From positions 1 to 64,000 of the forward strand of contig DASXFN010000091.1 in NCBI GenBank assembly GCA_036489565.1: DNA of 64,000 nucleotides, in the 5' to 3' direction. Numbering within the stretch: position 1 is the first letter of the stretch; every line of letters begins with the position of its first letter. This document shows, in pieces, positions 50,946 to 59,245 of this stretch. This stretch comes from JAICKN01 sp036489565 (GTDB taxonomy: Bacteria; Acidobacteriota; Terriglobia; Terriglobales; Acidobacteriaceae). The position numbers were made by a program, and so were the translations under genes. The notes beneath the pieces are model-generated. The model saw nothing but the letters and a program-made list of their open reading frames with translations, made no database searches and had not been told where the DNA came from.

Positions 50946-52373
50946 TTAAGCAGGAACTTCCCAATAATACCCTTCTTCGCCATGCTGGGAGAGGTCAAGG
51001 CCCTGGACTTCATGTTCCTGCGACACTCGCAATCCCACGGTCATATCCACGATTTTCAGGACGACCAGTGTGCCAACAATTGCGAGACCCCACGCGATCG
51101 CGACACCTAGCAACTGATTCAGAAGTTGATGTGCATTGCCCTCAAGCAAGCCGGAAGGCAAAGGATTGCCTTGCGCATCCTTAAAGATGGGATTTACGAC
51201 GCTGGAAGCAAAAACTCCGGTAAGAAGCGCCCCTAAAGTTCCGCCCATTCCGTGAACGCCAAAAGCGTCAAGACTGTCGTCATAGCCAAGCTTTACTTTG
51301 ACGAATGTAACCATGAAGTAGCAGAAGACTCCCGCGATCAGTCCAATGGCCATGGCCGACATAGGACCTACAAAACCGGCTGCAGGGGTAATGGCGACAA
51401 GTCCCGCGACCGCGCCGGAAATCGCGCCAAGTGCGCTGGGTTTTCCGTTGCGAATCCACTCCGCGCCTCCCCATCCAATCGCCGCGGCTGCGGCGCCAAA
51501 ATGCGTAGCGACAAAGGCGCTTGTGGCAAGGCTCCCCGCAGCGAGAGCGCTTCCAGCGTTAAACCCAAACCAACCTACCCACAACATACAAGCGCCAATA
51601 AAACTCAGGACTACACTGTGAGGAGGCATGGGCTTTTTAGGATAGCCCAGCCGCTTCCCCATATATAAAGCGCACACCAGCGCGGAAACTCCTGATGTAA
51701 CGTGGACGACCGTTCCTCCGGCAAAATCGAGCGTCGGAAATCTTCCCCCCAGTGAGGCATTCAACAATCCACCTTTACCCCAAACCATGTGCGCCATGGG
51801 ACTGTATACAACGATGGACCAAAGGACCATGAATAGGGCCATGGCGCTGAACTTCATCCGTTCCGCGAATGCGCCACTGATTAGAGCTGGCGTGATGATG
51901 GCGAACATGAGCTGATAAATCATGAACGTCTGGGAGGGAATTGTCGCAGCATAGGCGGGATCAGGCGCGGCTCCAACCCCGTGCAGGAAGACGTTCTGAA
52001 AGCCACCAATAAAACTTGTGCCCGGACCGAATGCCAGACTGAAACTTACTAGACCCCACAAAATGGTGATCAGCGCCATCATGGCGAAGCTCTGCATCAT
52101 GACGGAGAGCACGTTCTTCTTTCTTACCAGCCCACCATAGAAAAGCGCTAAGCCCGGGCCGGTCATCATCAGCACCAGGGCTGCGCTGGTCAGCATCCAG
52201 GCATTGTCGGCGGAACTCTTGGCGTCCGCAGCTTGCTTTTCCACGGCATCCAGCCGTTGCTCGACCGAAGTGGTTGTTTTGGCAGTATTTGGAACGATGA
52301 TAGCGAACAGGCCCTGCATGCTAAACATCAGTACGACGAGGACTAATGACCAGCGAATCCAAGGTTTTCCCAT
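50946..52373 (-). CDS. amt: Ammonium transporter
   Basis: This 475-residue protein has a hydrophobic signal-like N-terminus (WSLVLVVLMFSMQGLFA), a short polar linker with coiled-coil character (VEQRLDAVEKQAADAK), and then 11 membrane helices. The twin histidines of the conducting pore are in YSPMAHMVWG and DAFGVHGMGG. GPGLALFYGGLVRKKNVL is the family start. It imports ammonium as a trimer, and GlnB/K blocks it in nitrogen sufficiency. ATG 52373 is used. The extra N-terminal linker before the first true helix is longer than in E. coli AmtB. Confidence 0.93.
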   Translation of the reverse strand: MGKPWIRWSLVLVVLMFSMQGLFAIIVPNTAKTTTSVEQRLDAVEKQAADAKSSADNAWMLTSAALVLMMTGPGLALFYGGLVRKKNVLSVMMQSFAMMALITILWGLVSFSLAFGPGTSFIGGFQNVFLHGVGAAPDPAYAATIPSQTFMIYQLMFAIITPALISGAFAERMKFSAMALFMVLWSIVVYSPMAHMVWGKGGLLNASLGGRFPTLDFAGGTVVHVTSGVSALVCALYMGKRLGYPKKPMPPHSVVLSFIGACMLWVGWFGFNAGSALAAGSLATSAFVATHFGAAAAAIGWGGAEWIRNGKPSALGAISGAVAGLVAITPAAGFVGPMSAMAIGLIAGVFCYFMVTFVKVKLGYDDSLDAFGVHGMGGTLGALLTGVFASSVVNPIFKDAQGNPLPSGLLEGNAHQLLNQLLGVAIAWGLAIVGTLVVLKIVDMTVGLRVSQEHEVQGLDLSQHGEEGYYWEVPA

Positions 52374-52496
52374 GAAGGTTGAATCGGCTCCTGAGTGAAA
52401 GGAATGGCGAACCACACTCTATATGTGCGCTTTCTGCACTAGGAAATAGAAATTATTTATGAAGACGATCAACAATATTTATTCGGATTTGTTTGC

Positions 52497-52526
52497 AGTT
52501 TAGCATTCGTCGAACAAGAGTGCCAA
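52497..52526 (-). promoter_or_regulatory. Possible leftward promoter overlapping CIRCE
   Basis: On the minus strand TTGGCA (52526-52521) and TAAACT (52502-52497) are 18 bases apart and point towards amt. The first box is also part of the CIRCE right arm, so the match may be a coincidence of CIRCE sequence. Confidence 0.35.
52500..52526. promoter_or_regulatory. CIRCE operator (HrcA binding site)
   Basis: TTAGCATTC-N9-GAGTGCCAA differs from the consensus TTAGCACTC-N9-GAGTGCTAA by one base in each arm and keeps the 9-base spacer. It lies directly upstream of the hrcA promoter, the expected place for HrcA autoregulation of the heat-shock operon. Confidence 0.9.
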
Positions 52527-52528
52527 TC

Positions 52529-52557
52529 TTGACATGACTTCTTTTACTCCCTAAGAT
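52529..52557 (+). promoter_or_regulatory. Sigma-70-type promoter of hrcA
   Basis: TTGACA (52529-52534) and TAAGAT (52552-52557) are separated by exactly 17 bases. It begins two bases after the CIRCE element and is about 80 bases before the hrcA ATG. Confidence 0.8.
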
Positions 52558-52595
52558 TTAACAGCGGATTGTATTTGTTCGAAAGGTCCGCAATG

Positions 52596-52616
52596 CTGTA
52601 AATAATTATTTTACAG
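52596..52616. promoter_or_regulatory. AT-rich palindrome in hrcA leader
   Basis: CTGTAAA (52596-52602) and TTTACAG (52610-52616) flank TAATTAT. It is downstream of the promoter and 21 bases upstream of the start codon: a possible second operator or a stem near the ribosome binding site. Confidence 0.5.
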
Positions 52617-52637
52617 TGATTTACGGCGACAATAGCT

Positions 52638-53681
52638 ATGCAACCTGGCTCATCTATCGGAGAACGCGAACGCGAAATCCTCACCGCCATTGTTGAGACA
52701 TTCATTGCCACCGGCGAACCGGTTGGATCTCGAACCCTCGCGCGTTCGAATCGAGAAGGACTTAGCTCCGCCAGTATCCGCAACGTGATGGCGGACCTGT
52801 CCGATTCAGGATTTTTGGAGCAGCCGCACACATCGGCGGGACGAATTCCGACCACGGAAGCCTATCGTTATTATGTCGAGCAGCTTTCCGGGGATGCGCG
52901 GCTCTCGCCGAGCGACGAGAGCATGATTCAAGGATCGCTCAATGGGGCTGCGGACGTGCAGGACTTCATGGAACGCACCTCGCATGTGCTTTCGTTGATC
53001 TCAAAGAACGTTGGCGTTGCGGTCGCCGTTGGCGGCACCAAAAACGCTTTAGAACATGTCTATTTTTCGCGCTTGGGTGACCAGAAAGTCCTCGCTGTTG
53101 TTGTGACCAAGTCGGGATTGGTCCGAGACCGGGTACTAAGGCTGGATATTCCGCAGGGTGAATTGGACAGCGCGGCCCGTTACATCAATGAAAATTTTCG
53201 TGGCTGGACCATGGAAGCCATGCAGACGGAAATTGCCCGCCGCGTGGAGCGTGAGCGTAGTGAATATGACCGGCTCATGGCCTCGCTTGAACAACTTTAC
53301 AGGCAGGGCGCATTGGAAGCTGATGACACAACATTGATGGTGTTCGTGGAAGGCGCCGCGAACCTGGTCGCGGGGGAAACCGACCGTCAGCGACTACAGG
53401 AATTGCTGAAGACATTGGAAGAGAAACAAAAAATCGTGGACCTGCTGAGCGCTTATCTGCACACCAAGCAGGAAGCCGTGCGGGTGGTAATCGGCCTGGA
53501 TGACGCGCAACCTTCTATGCGGAATCTTGTATTGATCGGTGCGCCGGCGCGCTCGGGTGGCGACGTGATGGGCTCGCTCGCTGTGATTGGTCCTACACGG
53601 ATGGACTATCAACATACAATTACGGCCGTGTCGTATATAGCGCGGCTGTTCGACAAAGTTCTAAATGATTCGAGTGAGTAA
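52638..53681 (+). CDS. hrcA: Heat-inducible transcription repressor HrcA
   Basis: This 347-residue repressor has an N-terminal winged helix (about 5-75) with REREILTAIVETFIATGEPVGS and TLARSNREGLSSASIRNVMADL. The family motif LEQPHTSAGRIPTTEAYRYYV follows. The GAF-like and inserted dimerisation domains make up the rest, ending with VIGPTRMDYQHTITAVSYIA. HrcA binds CIRCE and keeps chaperone genes off until GroEL becomes limiting. A near-perfect CIRCE lies 112 bases upstream, consistent with autoregulation. grpE overlaps its stop codon. Confidence 0.97.
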   Translation: MQPGSSIGEREREILTAIVETFIATGEPVGSRTLARSNREGLSSASIRNVMADLSDSGFLEQPHTSAGRIPTTEAYRYYVEQLSGDARLSPSDESMIQGSLNGAADVQDFMERTSHVLSLISKNVGVAVAVGGTKNALEHVYFSRLGDQKVLAVVVTKSGLVRDRVLRLDIPQGELDSAARYINENFRGWTMEAMQTEIARRVERERSEYDRLMASLEQLYRQGALEADDTTLMVFVEGAANLVAGETDRQRLQELLKTLEEKQKIVDLLSAYLHTKQEAVRVVIGLDDAQPSMRNLVLIGAPARSGGDVMGSLAVIGPTRMDYQHTITAVSYIARLFDKVLNDSSE

Positions 53682-54244
53682 TGATGGCGAAAAACGGAAA
53701 ATCCGATATTGAAATGCAGGACCTGGATGCGCAACATGAGCTTCCCGCGGCTGATGGCAGCGAGGATATGGTGGAACGACCGGCGGGTGAAGTTTCCAAT
53801 GACGCTGAATTGATCAAGCTGAAGTCGGAACGCGATTCGCTGCTGCGCATGCTGGCGGACATGGAAAATGCGCGCAAGCGTTCCACACGTGAACAGCAGG
53901 AGTTCCGCGAATATGCGTTAGGCGACGCGTTGAAGACCCTGCTTCCTGTTCTGGACAGTTTCGAACGGGCGCTGCAAACCAGTGCAGGCAAAAAAACAGA
54001 GTTCCATGATGGCGTTGAACTCATCTATAAACAGTTGCAGGATGCATTGGGGAAGCTCGGTTTGCGGCCCATCACAGCGCAGGGCGAGACGTTCGATCCT
54101 CACTTGCACCAGGCCATCGAAATGGTGGACACCGATGAGGTGGAAGACAACCACGTAGTGGACGAGTTGCAGCATGGATATAAACTGAAAGACCGGCTGC
54201 TGCGTCCCTCCATGGTGAGGGTGGCGCGGAATTCTGGGAAGTAA
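53681..54244 (+). CDS. grpE: Nucleotide exchange factor GrpE
   Basis: This 187-residue protein has an acidic, disordered N-terminus, a long helix (about 40-80, LIKLKSERDSLLRMLADMEN) and the conserved beta domain with KLGLRPITAQGETFDPHLHQAI and KDRLLRPSMVRVA. GrpE opens the DnaK nucleotide site. ATG 53681 overlaps the hrcA TAA by one base; ATG 53684 next to it is an equal alternative. No dnaK gene lies in the window. A short GC stem (54246-54250 with 54258-54262) follows its stop before dnaJ. Confidence 0.95.
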   Translation: MMAKNGKSDIEMQDLDAQHELPAADGSEDMVERPAGEVSNDAELIKLKSERDSLLRMLADMENARKRSTREQQEFREYALGDALKTLLPVLDSFERALQTSAGKKTEFHDGVELIYKQLQDALGKLGLRPITAQGETFDPHLHQAIEMVDTDEVEDNHVVDELQHGYKLKDRLLRPSMVRVARNSGK

Positions 54245-54290
54245 TCGCGCGAGCATTGCGCGCGTCAATTTCTGAAAGGAAGTAGAAGTT

Positions 54291-55421
54291 ATCCCTACAA
54301 GCAATAGCAAACGAGATTTTTACCAAGTCCTGGGCGTGGCGCGTGGCGCGAGCGATCAGGAGATTAAGAGCGCTTACCGTAAGCTGGCGCTTCAATACCA
54401 TCCTGACCGCAATCCCAATAATCCCGACGCGGAAGAGAAATTCAAAGAGGCCAGTGAAGCCTACGCGGTGCTCGCTGATGGTGAAAAGCGCAGCCTGTAT
54501 GACCGCTACGGCCATGCCGGAGTCGGCGGAGCGGGCGGTGGTGGCGGATTTGATGCCAGCGTTTTCCAGGACTTCGGCGACATCTTCGGCGACCTGTTTG
54601 GGTTCGGCGACATTCTTGGCGGAAGCGGTCGCCGCCGCAGTCGCGCGCAGCGTGGCGCTGACTTGCGCGAGGACATCACTCTGGAATTTGAAGAAGCCGT
54701 CTTCGGCACTGAGACGACGGTCACGGTCCGCCGGAATGAGACGTGTGAAACATGCCGGGGAAGCGGCGCAGCCGCGGGAAAAGCCCCGGTCCCTTGCCGC
54801 TCCTGTGGCGGGCATGGACAAGTCCGCTACCAGCAAGGCTTTTTCAGCATCGCGCGTACCTGCCCTACATGCCAGGGCTCTGGCACGGTGATTACCGATC
54901 CCTGCCCCAAGTGCAAAGGGGAAGGGCGCATCCTGAAACAGAAAACGATAGATGCCAAAGTCCCTGCCGGCGTGGAAGATGGCACGCGGATTCGTTTTAC
55001 CGGCATGGGAGAAAGCGGCGCTTTCGGCGGCCCGGCTGGCGATTTGTACGTAGTGCTGCATGTGAAAGAGCATTCTTTTTTTGAGCGCGAAGGCAACAAC
55101 TTGCACTGCGTCGTTCCTATTTCATTCACGCAGGCTGCGCTAGGCACCGAAATTCACCTCCCGACTCTGGAAGGCGAACACACTCTAAAGGTGCCGGAAG
55201 GAACGCAGTCTGGCACGACGTTGCGAATCAAGGGCAAGGGCGTGCCGGTGCTGAACGGCCACGGCAAGGGCGATATTCACGTCCAGCTCCAGGTGCAGAC
55301 GCCAGGCAAACTCAATAAACGCCAGCGTGAGCTGCTGCAGGAGATGGAAAGCCTGACCAAGATCGAAAATAAGCCGCAACCGCGCACCCTGCTCGGTAAA
55401 GTCAAAGACATGTTCAACTAG
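54291..55421 (+). CDS. dnaJ: Chaperone DnaJ, probable non-canonical AUC start
   Basis: This 376-residue DnaJ has a J domain with KRDFYQVLGVARGAS at its start and the HPD motif (YHPDRNPNNP). A Gly/Phe-rich linker, four CxxCxGxG zinc repeats (CETCRGSG, CRSCGGHG, CPTCQGSG, CPKCKGEG) and the two C-terminal substrate-binding barrels follow. The only canonical start codon in frame, GTG 54336, would delete helix I of the J domain. The frame between the stop at 54273 and that GTG has no ATG, GTG or TTG. ATC 54291 lies 8 bases after GGAAG and gives a normal N-terminus, so AUC initiation (or a base error in ATG) is inferred. Confidence 0.9.
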   Translation: MPTSNSKRDFYQVLGVARGASDQEIKSAYRKLALQYHPDRNPNNPDAEEKFKEASEAYAVLADGEKRSLYDRYGHAGVGGAGGGGGFDASVFQDFGDIFGDLFGFGDILGGSGRRRSRAQRGADLREDITLEFEEAVFGTETTVTVRRNETCETCRGSGAAAGKAPVPCRSCGGHGQVRYQQGFFSIARTCPTCQGSGTVITDPCPKCKGEGRILKQKTIDAKVPAGVEDGTRIRFTGMGESGAFGGPAGDLYVVLHVKEHSFFEREGNNLHCVVPISFTQAALGTEIHLPTLEGEHTLKVPEGTQSGTTLRIKGKGVPVLNGHGKGDIHVQLQVQTPGKLNKRQRELLQEMESLTKIENKPQPRTLLGKVKDMFN

Positions 55422-55448
55422 CGGCGTCTTTTGGATGAACCTCTCTTC

Positions 55449-56168
55449 ATGACCCGCCGCCGCTGGATCGCAGACCAAGTCATCGACAACCGAGCCATTC
55501 TTACAGGCTCCCACGCCGTTCATCTTACTCGCGTTTTGCGTGCCCACGTTGGGCAAGAGTTTGATGTGGTGGCGGAAGGCGTGTTGCGCCGCGGCAGAAT
55601 TGTAGATATTCAGGAAGATCGGGTGGAGTTTGCTCTCGGCGACGAAATTCCTGCGGCAAATCTGCCATCCTTCACGATCGCGCTCTCCATCTTCAAGTTT
55701 GATCGCATGGAATGGGCAATCGAAAAATGCACCGAACTGGGAGTCTCGCGAATTATCCCCATAATTGCGCAGAGAACGGAATCCCATCTGGCCTCCGCCG
55801 CTCTAAAGCGGACGGAGCGCTGGAGGAGGATCAGTCAACAGGCAACAGAGCAGTCGCGCAGAATTTCTCCGCCTGAGATTGAAGCGCCCGTCAAGGTAAA
55901 AGACGTTGCCGCGCGTCAGGCGACGCTCCGCATTCTGCTTGATGAAACAGAGTCCGCAGTGACCCTGAAATCGGTTTTACAGTCCTATCCTGCCGGGGAA
56001 GAGGTCATGTTGGCCTTCGGGCCGGAGGGCGGATGGACACAGCCGGAATTAGACTTGTTTCATGAAGCGGGATGGATATCCGCTTCTCTGGGGAGCACAA
56101 TCCTGCGCGCCGAAACTGCCGCGATTGCCGCTACGGCGGTCGTTCTCTCTGAAATTGTCGAAGCATAA
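55449..56168 (+). CDS. rsmE: 16S rRNA (uracil-1498-N3) methyltransferase RsmE
   Basis: This 239-residue protein has an N-terminal PUA-like domain (TRRRWIADQVIDNRAILTGS, then HLTRVLRAHVG) and a C-terminal SPOUT knot with EKCTELGVSRIIPIIAQRT, MLAFGPEGGWT and LGSTILRAETAAI, which bind S-adenosylmethionine. It methylates N3 of U1498 in the decoding region of 16S rRNA. It follows dnaJ after 27 bases, a common hrcA-operon neighbour. ATG 55449 matches the family N-terminus; a TTG at 55431 is an in-frame alternative. Confidence 0.93.
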   Translation: MTRRRWIADQVIDNRAILTGSHAVHLTRVLRAHVGQEFDVVAEGVLRRGRIVDIQEDRVEFALGDEIPAANLPSFTIALSIFKFDRMEWAIEKCTELGVSRIIPIIAQRTESHLASAALKRTERWRRISQQATEQSRRISPPEIEAPVKVKDVAARQATLRILLDETESAVTLKSVLQSYPAGEEVMLAFGPEGGWTQPELDLFHEAGWISASLGSTILRAETAAIAATAVVLSEIVEA

Positions 56169-56201
56169 CTTTTCACTTCCATCTCTGATATCCTCTGCAC
56201 A

Positions 56202-59144
56202 ATGCCAGCAGTGAAGGCGCCTACCCCGAAGCAAACATTTGAGCCCGACGTCCGCCAGAGCCAGGCAATTGAGCATGTGGACGGCCCCATGCTGGTGGTC
56301 GCGGGAGCGGGCACCGGTAAGACGACCGTCCTGACAAAGCGGATTGCGCGACTGGTGCGCGAAGGCCACGCTCAACCGGAAGAAATTCTTGCTCTCACCT
56401 ATACCGAGAATGCTGCCGCGGAGATGCGGCAGCGCGTACAAGCGGAACTTCATGAGACTGGCTCCGTCGGATTGAAAGCTGAGACTTTCCACGCCTATTG
56501 CAACAACCTGTTGCACCGTTACGGCAGGGAATTCGGCCTTCTCGACGATCAGGACTTGTGGATATTTCTACGCCGTCGCCTTTCTGAGTTACATCTGCGC
56601 TATTTCGTGCGGGCGGCGAATGTGGCGCAATTTCTCGATGATTTGCTCAACTTCATACGCCGGTGCCAGGATGATCTGGTCACCCCAAGCATGTATGCGG
56701 AATATGTGACCCGTCTCGAGCGAGGGGAGCTACCCATTCCTCGCGTGGGGAAGTCGAAAGATGCTAGCACGATCACGGATGAAGAAGTTCTCGCCCGCTG
56801 CCGGGAAATCTCTCAGGTCTTTGCAAAAGTCGAAGAAATGTTGCAACAGGAAAACCTGGGGACCTTCGGGCATATGATCACCCGCGCTTACGATCTCCTG
56901 GAAAACAACGCTGAGATTCTTGAGAAAGAACGTCAGAAAATCCGCTTTATTCTGATTGACGAATTCCAGGACGCCAACTTCGCCCAGGTGAAGATTCTGC
57001 AAAAATTGGCCGGGGAAGCGCGCAATGTTTTTGCGGTGGGCGATCCGGACCAGGCAATCTATCACTTCCGTGGCGCCTCTAGCGCGGCCTTCCAGCTCTT
57101 TCAGCGAAGCTTTCCCGCCAGCAAGCTGGTCGTGTTGGATAGGAACCGCCGCTCACTCACTCCGATCCTGAAGTGCGCGTTTGCTTTGATTCAGAAGAAT
57201 CCGCCTTTTTTTTCGCAGGACGCGTCGCTGGGGTATCAGCGCTCGCATCTTATTTCCGCGCGCGATGAAGAGGCGCAGCGAAGTGGCAAGCCTTCGTCCG
57301 CTGCCCCGGTTGAAGCGGTCGTGCTTTCCGCCAAGGAGATTGAGAGTTCGGACCTGGCTGCATCCCTTATAGAGAAGCACAAGCAAAGCAAGTGGAAGGA
57401 CATGGCCGTTTTATATCGCAGCCATTTTCATCGCGATGAATTGGCCGCGGAACTTGCGGAACGGGAAATTCCATTCTCCATCGAGAATCTTGACGTGCTG
57501 GATACATCAGAAGCTCGCGATCTGTTCGCCTGCCTGGGCGGGGTTGTCTCGGAAGCGGATGGAGCCAGCCTGCTCCGCGTTGCTGCTTTGGGGAAGTTCA
57601 ACATTGACGGGCAAAAGCTGCGCCAGGCAATTCGCCAAGTTCGCAAGTCCAAGGGAGAAGGAATAGCTTTGGCCCTTCGCGAGGTGGACGGCGGCGGGCA
57701 GGTGCTTGAAACTTTGCAGATGGCCCGACAGCAAATCGGTGCGGCTTCTGCCAGGAGCAGGGAAGCCCTTGAGATCATTGCTCAATGTTTCGGCCTTTCA
57801 GCGAAGTCTCCAGTAATTTCGGCGATCCTGGACTTCGCCTCTCGATGGGAAAAAAAGAAGACGACAAAGACGGGCGAGATCGCCGAATTCCTGGACTACT
57901 TTGAGTATTTTCGCGAAGCGCGCGGGACCATTTGCCTGCCTCCGAACGAAAATGCGGATGCGGTGCGCTTAATGACGGTCCACTCGGCCAAAGGCCTGGA
58001 ATTCCGCCATGTGTTCATCATCCGCGCTATCTCAGGCTCGTTTCCCTGTTCTTATAAAGAACCTTTGCTCGAGTTCCCCCGTGACCTTCGCCGTACCGAT
58101 TCCGCGGCTGATGAAGAAGGCAAGACGTTGCACGAAGAGGAAGAGCGGCGGCTCTTCTACGTCGCCATGACACGTGCCCGCGACACTCTTACTCTTTACG
58201 CGAAACAGGGAAGAGGAAAAAAAGATCCCAGCCCGCCGGGTTATATCCGTGAATTGTTGCAGGCCCCAACGGTAAAACAATGGTTCCGTCAGCGGCCCGC
58301 CCGTGCCTTTCAAACCGACATGTTTGCCGGGAGCCCGGTCACACAATCGCGGACCACGCAATGGCTTTCCGTACCCCCGGAAAACGATCTGAGCGCGCGC
58401 CTGAGCGCTTCCGCGGTGCAGACGTATACAACGTGCCCGCTGCAATTCAAGCTGGAGCGTGAATGGAAAATTCCCGGCGACGCCCCAGCCGCAATGCAGA
58501 ATGGCGCAGTCATGCACGATGTATTGCGAGCATATTACGAGTCTGTTCGCGCTGAGCGGCCCATGGATGAACCTACACTGCTGGAATTATTCAAGGCCAA
58601 TCTAGCAAATGCCCGCATTGCGGATGAATACCAGCATGAGGTTTACGAAAAGCAGGGAATCGCGCAATTGCGGGAGTTTTTGTCATTGTGCGGGAAAAAT
58701 CCCGTGCCGCAGGTCCTCCACACTGAAGAACGCTTCGAGGTAAAAATTGGCGAGGCTGTTGTAATCGGCAGGATCGATCGTGTGGACCAAAATACCCACG
58801 GGCATGTCGTAATCACTGATTACAAAACCGGAAAAGCGATGTCGCAGGAAGATGCGGATGAAAGCCTGCAGCTATCCATTTACGCGATGGCGGCAAAAGA
58901 GAAGTGGGGTTATGTGGTTGGAGGGCTGGCCTTTTACAATCTCGCGGAAAATTACGCGGTAACAACCGGCCGGGGCGACCTGGAATTACGTGAAGCCCGC
59001 TTGCTTATTGAAGATGTAGCTGCAAAGATCGCGGCCAAACAATTTGAACCTAAACCTGGTTTCCACTGCCGCTTCTGCGCTTACCACAACCTTTGCCCGG
59101 CAACGGAAAAGCGCGTTTATGGAATTTCTTCCGCGAGCAATTAG
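56202..59144 (+). CDS. UvrD-like helicase fused to AddB-type Fe-S nuclease
   Basis: This 980-residue protein has superfamily 1A helicase motifs: Q motif RQSQAIEHV, motif I VAGAGTGKT, motif II ILIDEFQDANFAQ, motif III AVGDPDQAIYHFRG, motif V LMTVHSAKGLEF and motif VI LFYVAMTRARD. The C-terminal about 260 residues are a PD-(D/E)XK nuclease with GRIDRVDQ and ITDYKTGK and an Fe-S staple of Cys745, Cys956, Cys959 and Cys965 (C-x2-C-x5-C), as in AddB. A single-chain helicase-nuclease may process DNA ends for recombination. No AddA/AddB or RecBCD partner is next to it. It lies 33 bases after rsmE and ends at a strong terminator. Confidence 0.9.
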   Translation: MPAVKAPTPKQTFEPDVRQSQAIEHVDGPMLVVAGAGTGKTTVLTKRIARLVREGHAQPEEILALTYTENAAAEMRQRVQAELHETGSVGLKAETFHAYCNNLLHRYGREFGLLDDQDLWIFLRRRLSELHLRYFVRAANVAQFLDDLLNFIRRCQDDLVTPSMYAEYVTRLERGELPIPRVGKSKDASTITDEEVLARCREISQVFAKVEEMLQQENLGTFGHMITRAYDLLENNAEILEKERQKIRFILIDEFQDANFAQVKILQKLAGEARNVFAVGDPDQAIYHFRGASSAAFQLFQRSFPASKLVVLDRNRRSLTPILKCAFALIQKNPPFFSQDASLGYQRSHLISARDEEAQRSGKPSSAAPVEAVVLSAKEIESSDLAASLIEKHKQSKWKDMAVLYRSHFHRDELAAELAEREIPFSIENLDVLDTSEARDLFACLGGVVSEADGASLLRVAALGKFNIDGQKLRQAIRQVRKSKGEGIALALREVDGGGQVLETLQMARQQIGAASARSREALEIIAQCFGLSAKSPVISAILDFASRWEKKKTTKTGEIAEFLDYFEYFREARGTICLPPNENADAVRLMTVHSAKGLEFRHVFIIRAISGSFPCSYKEPLLEFPRDLRRTDSAADEEGKTLHEEEERRLFYVAMTRARDTLTLYAKQGRGKKDPSPPGYIRELLQAPTVKQWFRQRPARAFQTDMFAGSPVTQSRTTQWLSVPPENDLSARLSASAVQTYTTCPLQFKLEREWKIPGDAPAAMQNGAVMHDVLRAYYESVRAERPMDEPTLLELFKANLANARIADEYQHEVYEKQGIAQLREFLSLCGKNPVPQVLHTEERFEVKIGEAVVIGRIDRVDQNTHGHVVITDYKTGKAMSQEDADESLQLSIYAMAAKEKWGYVVGGLAFYNLAENYAVTTGRGDLELREARLLIEDVAAKIAAKQFEPKPGFHCRFCAYHNLCPATEKRVYGISSASN

Positions 59145-59160
59145 TTCCCAGCAAAAAACT

Positions 59161-59192
59161 CAGGGGACGCTTTCGCGTCCCCTGTTGTTTTC
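59161..59192. terminator. Bidirectional terminator
   Basis: A perfect 10-bp stem (CAGGGGACGC, 59161-59170; GCGTCCCCTG, 59175-59184) with loop TTTC is followed by TTGTTTT on the plus strand and, read the other way, by AGTTTTTT. It can end the helicase gene and the leftward microORF. Confidence 0.9.
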
Positions 59193-59203
59193 CTGAAGCA
59201 TTT

Positions 59204-59245
59204 TTAGTGCTTCTTTTTCTTGGCTGCTTTCTTCTTGGTTGCCAT
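59204..59245 (-). CDS. 13-residue lysine-rich microORF
   Basis: ATG at 59245 (minus strand) opens MATKKKAAKKKKH and stops at TAA 59204-59206. GGGAG lies 10 bases upstream. The stop is 20 bases from the hairpin at 59161-59184, and the A-run 59154-59159 becomes a T-run on this strand, so it has a proper terminator of its own. The peptide is extremely basic and helix-prone (eight Lys), like short histone-H1-type or nucleoid-associated peptides. Alternatively it could be the tail of a leader peptide. Comparable tiny Lys-rich genes are easily missed by gene finders. Confidence 0.55.
   Translation of the reverse strand: MATKKKAAKKKKH

Noticed and set aside
52374..52637. Sigma-54 promoter for amt
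   Set aside because: No GG-N10-GC sequence with acceptable neighbours was found on the minus strand upstream of the amt start.
54336..55421. dnaJ starting at GTG 54336
   Set aside because: The shorter reading loses residues of J-domain helix I (KRDFYQVLG) that are intact in the same frame upstream, so the gene must begin earlier, most simply at ATC 54291.
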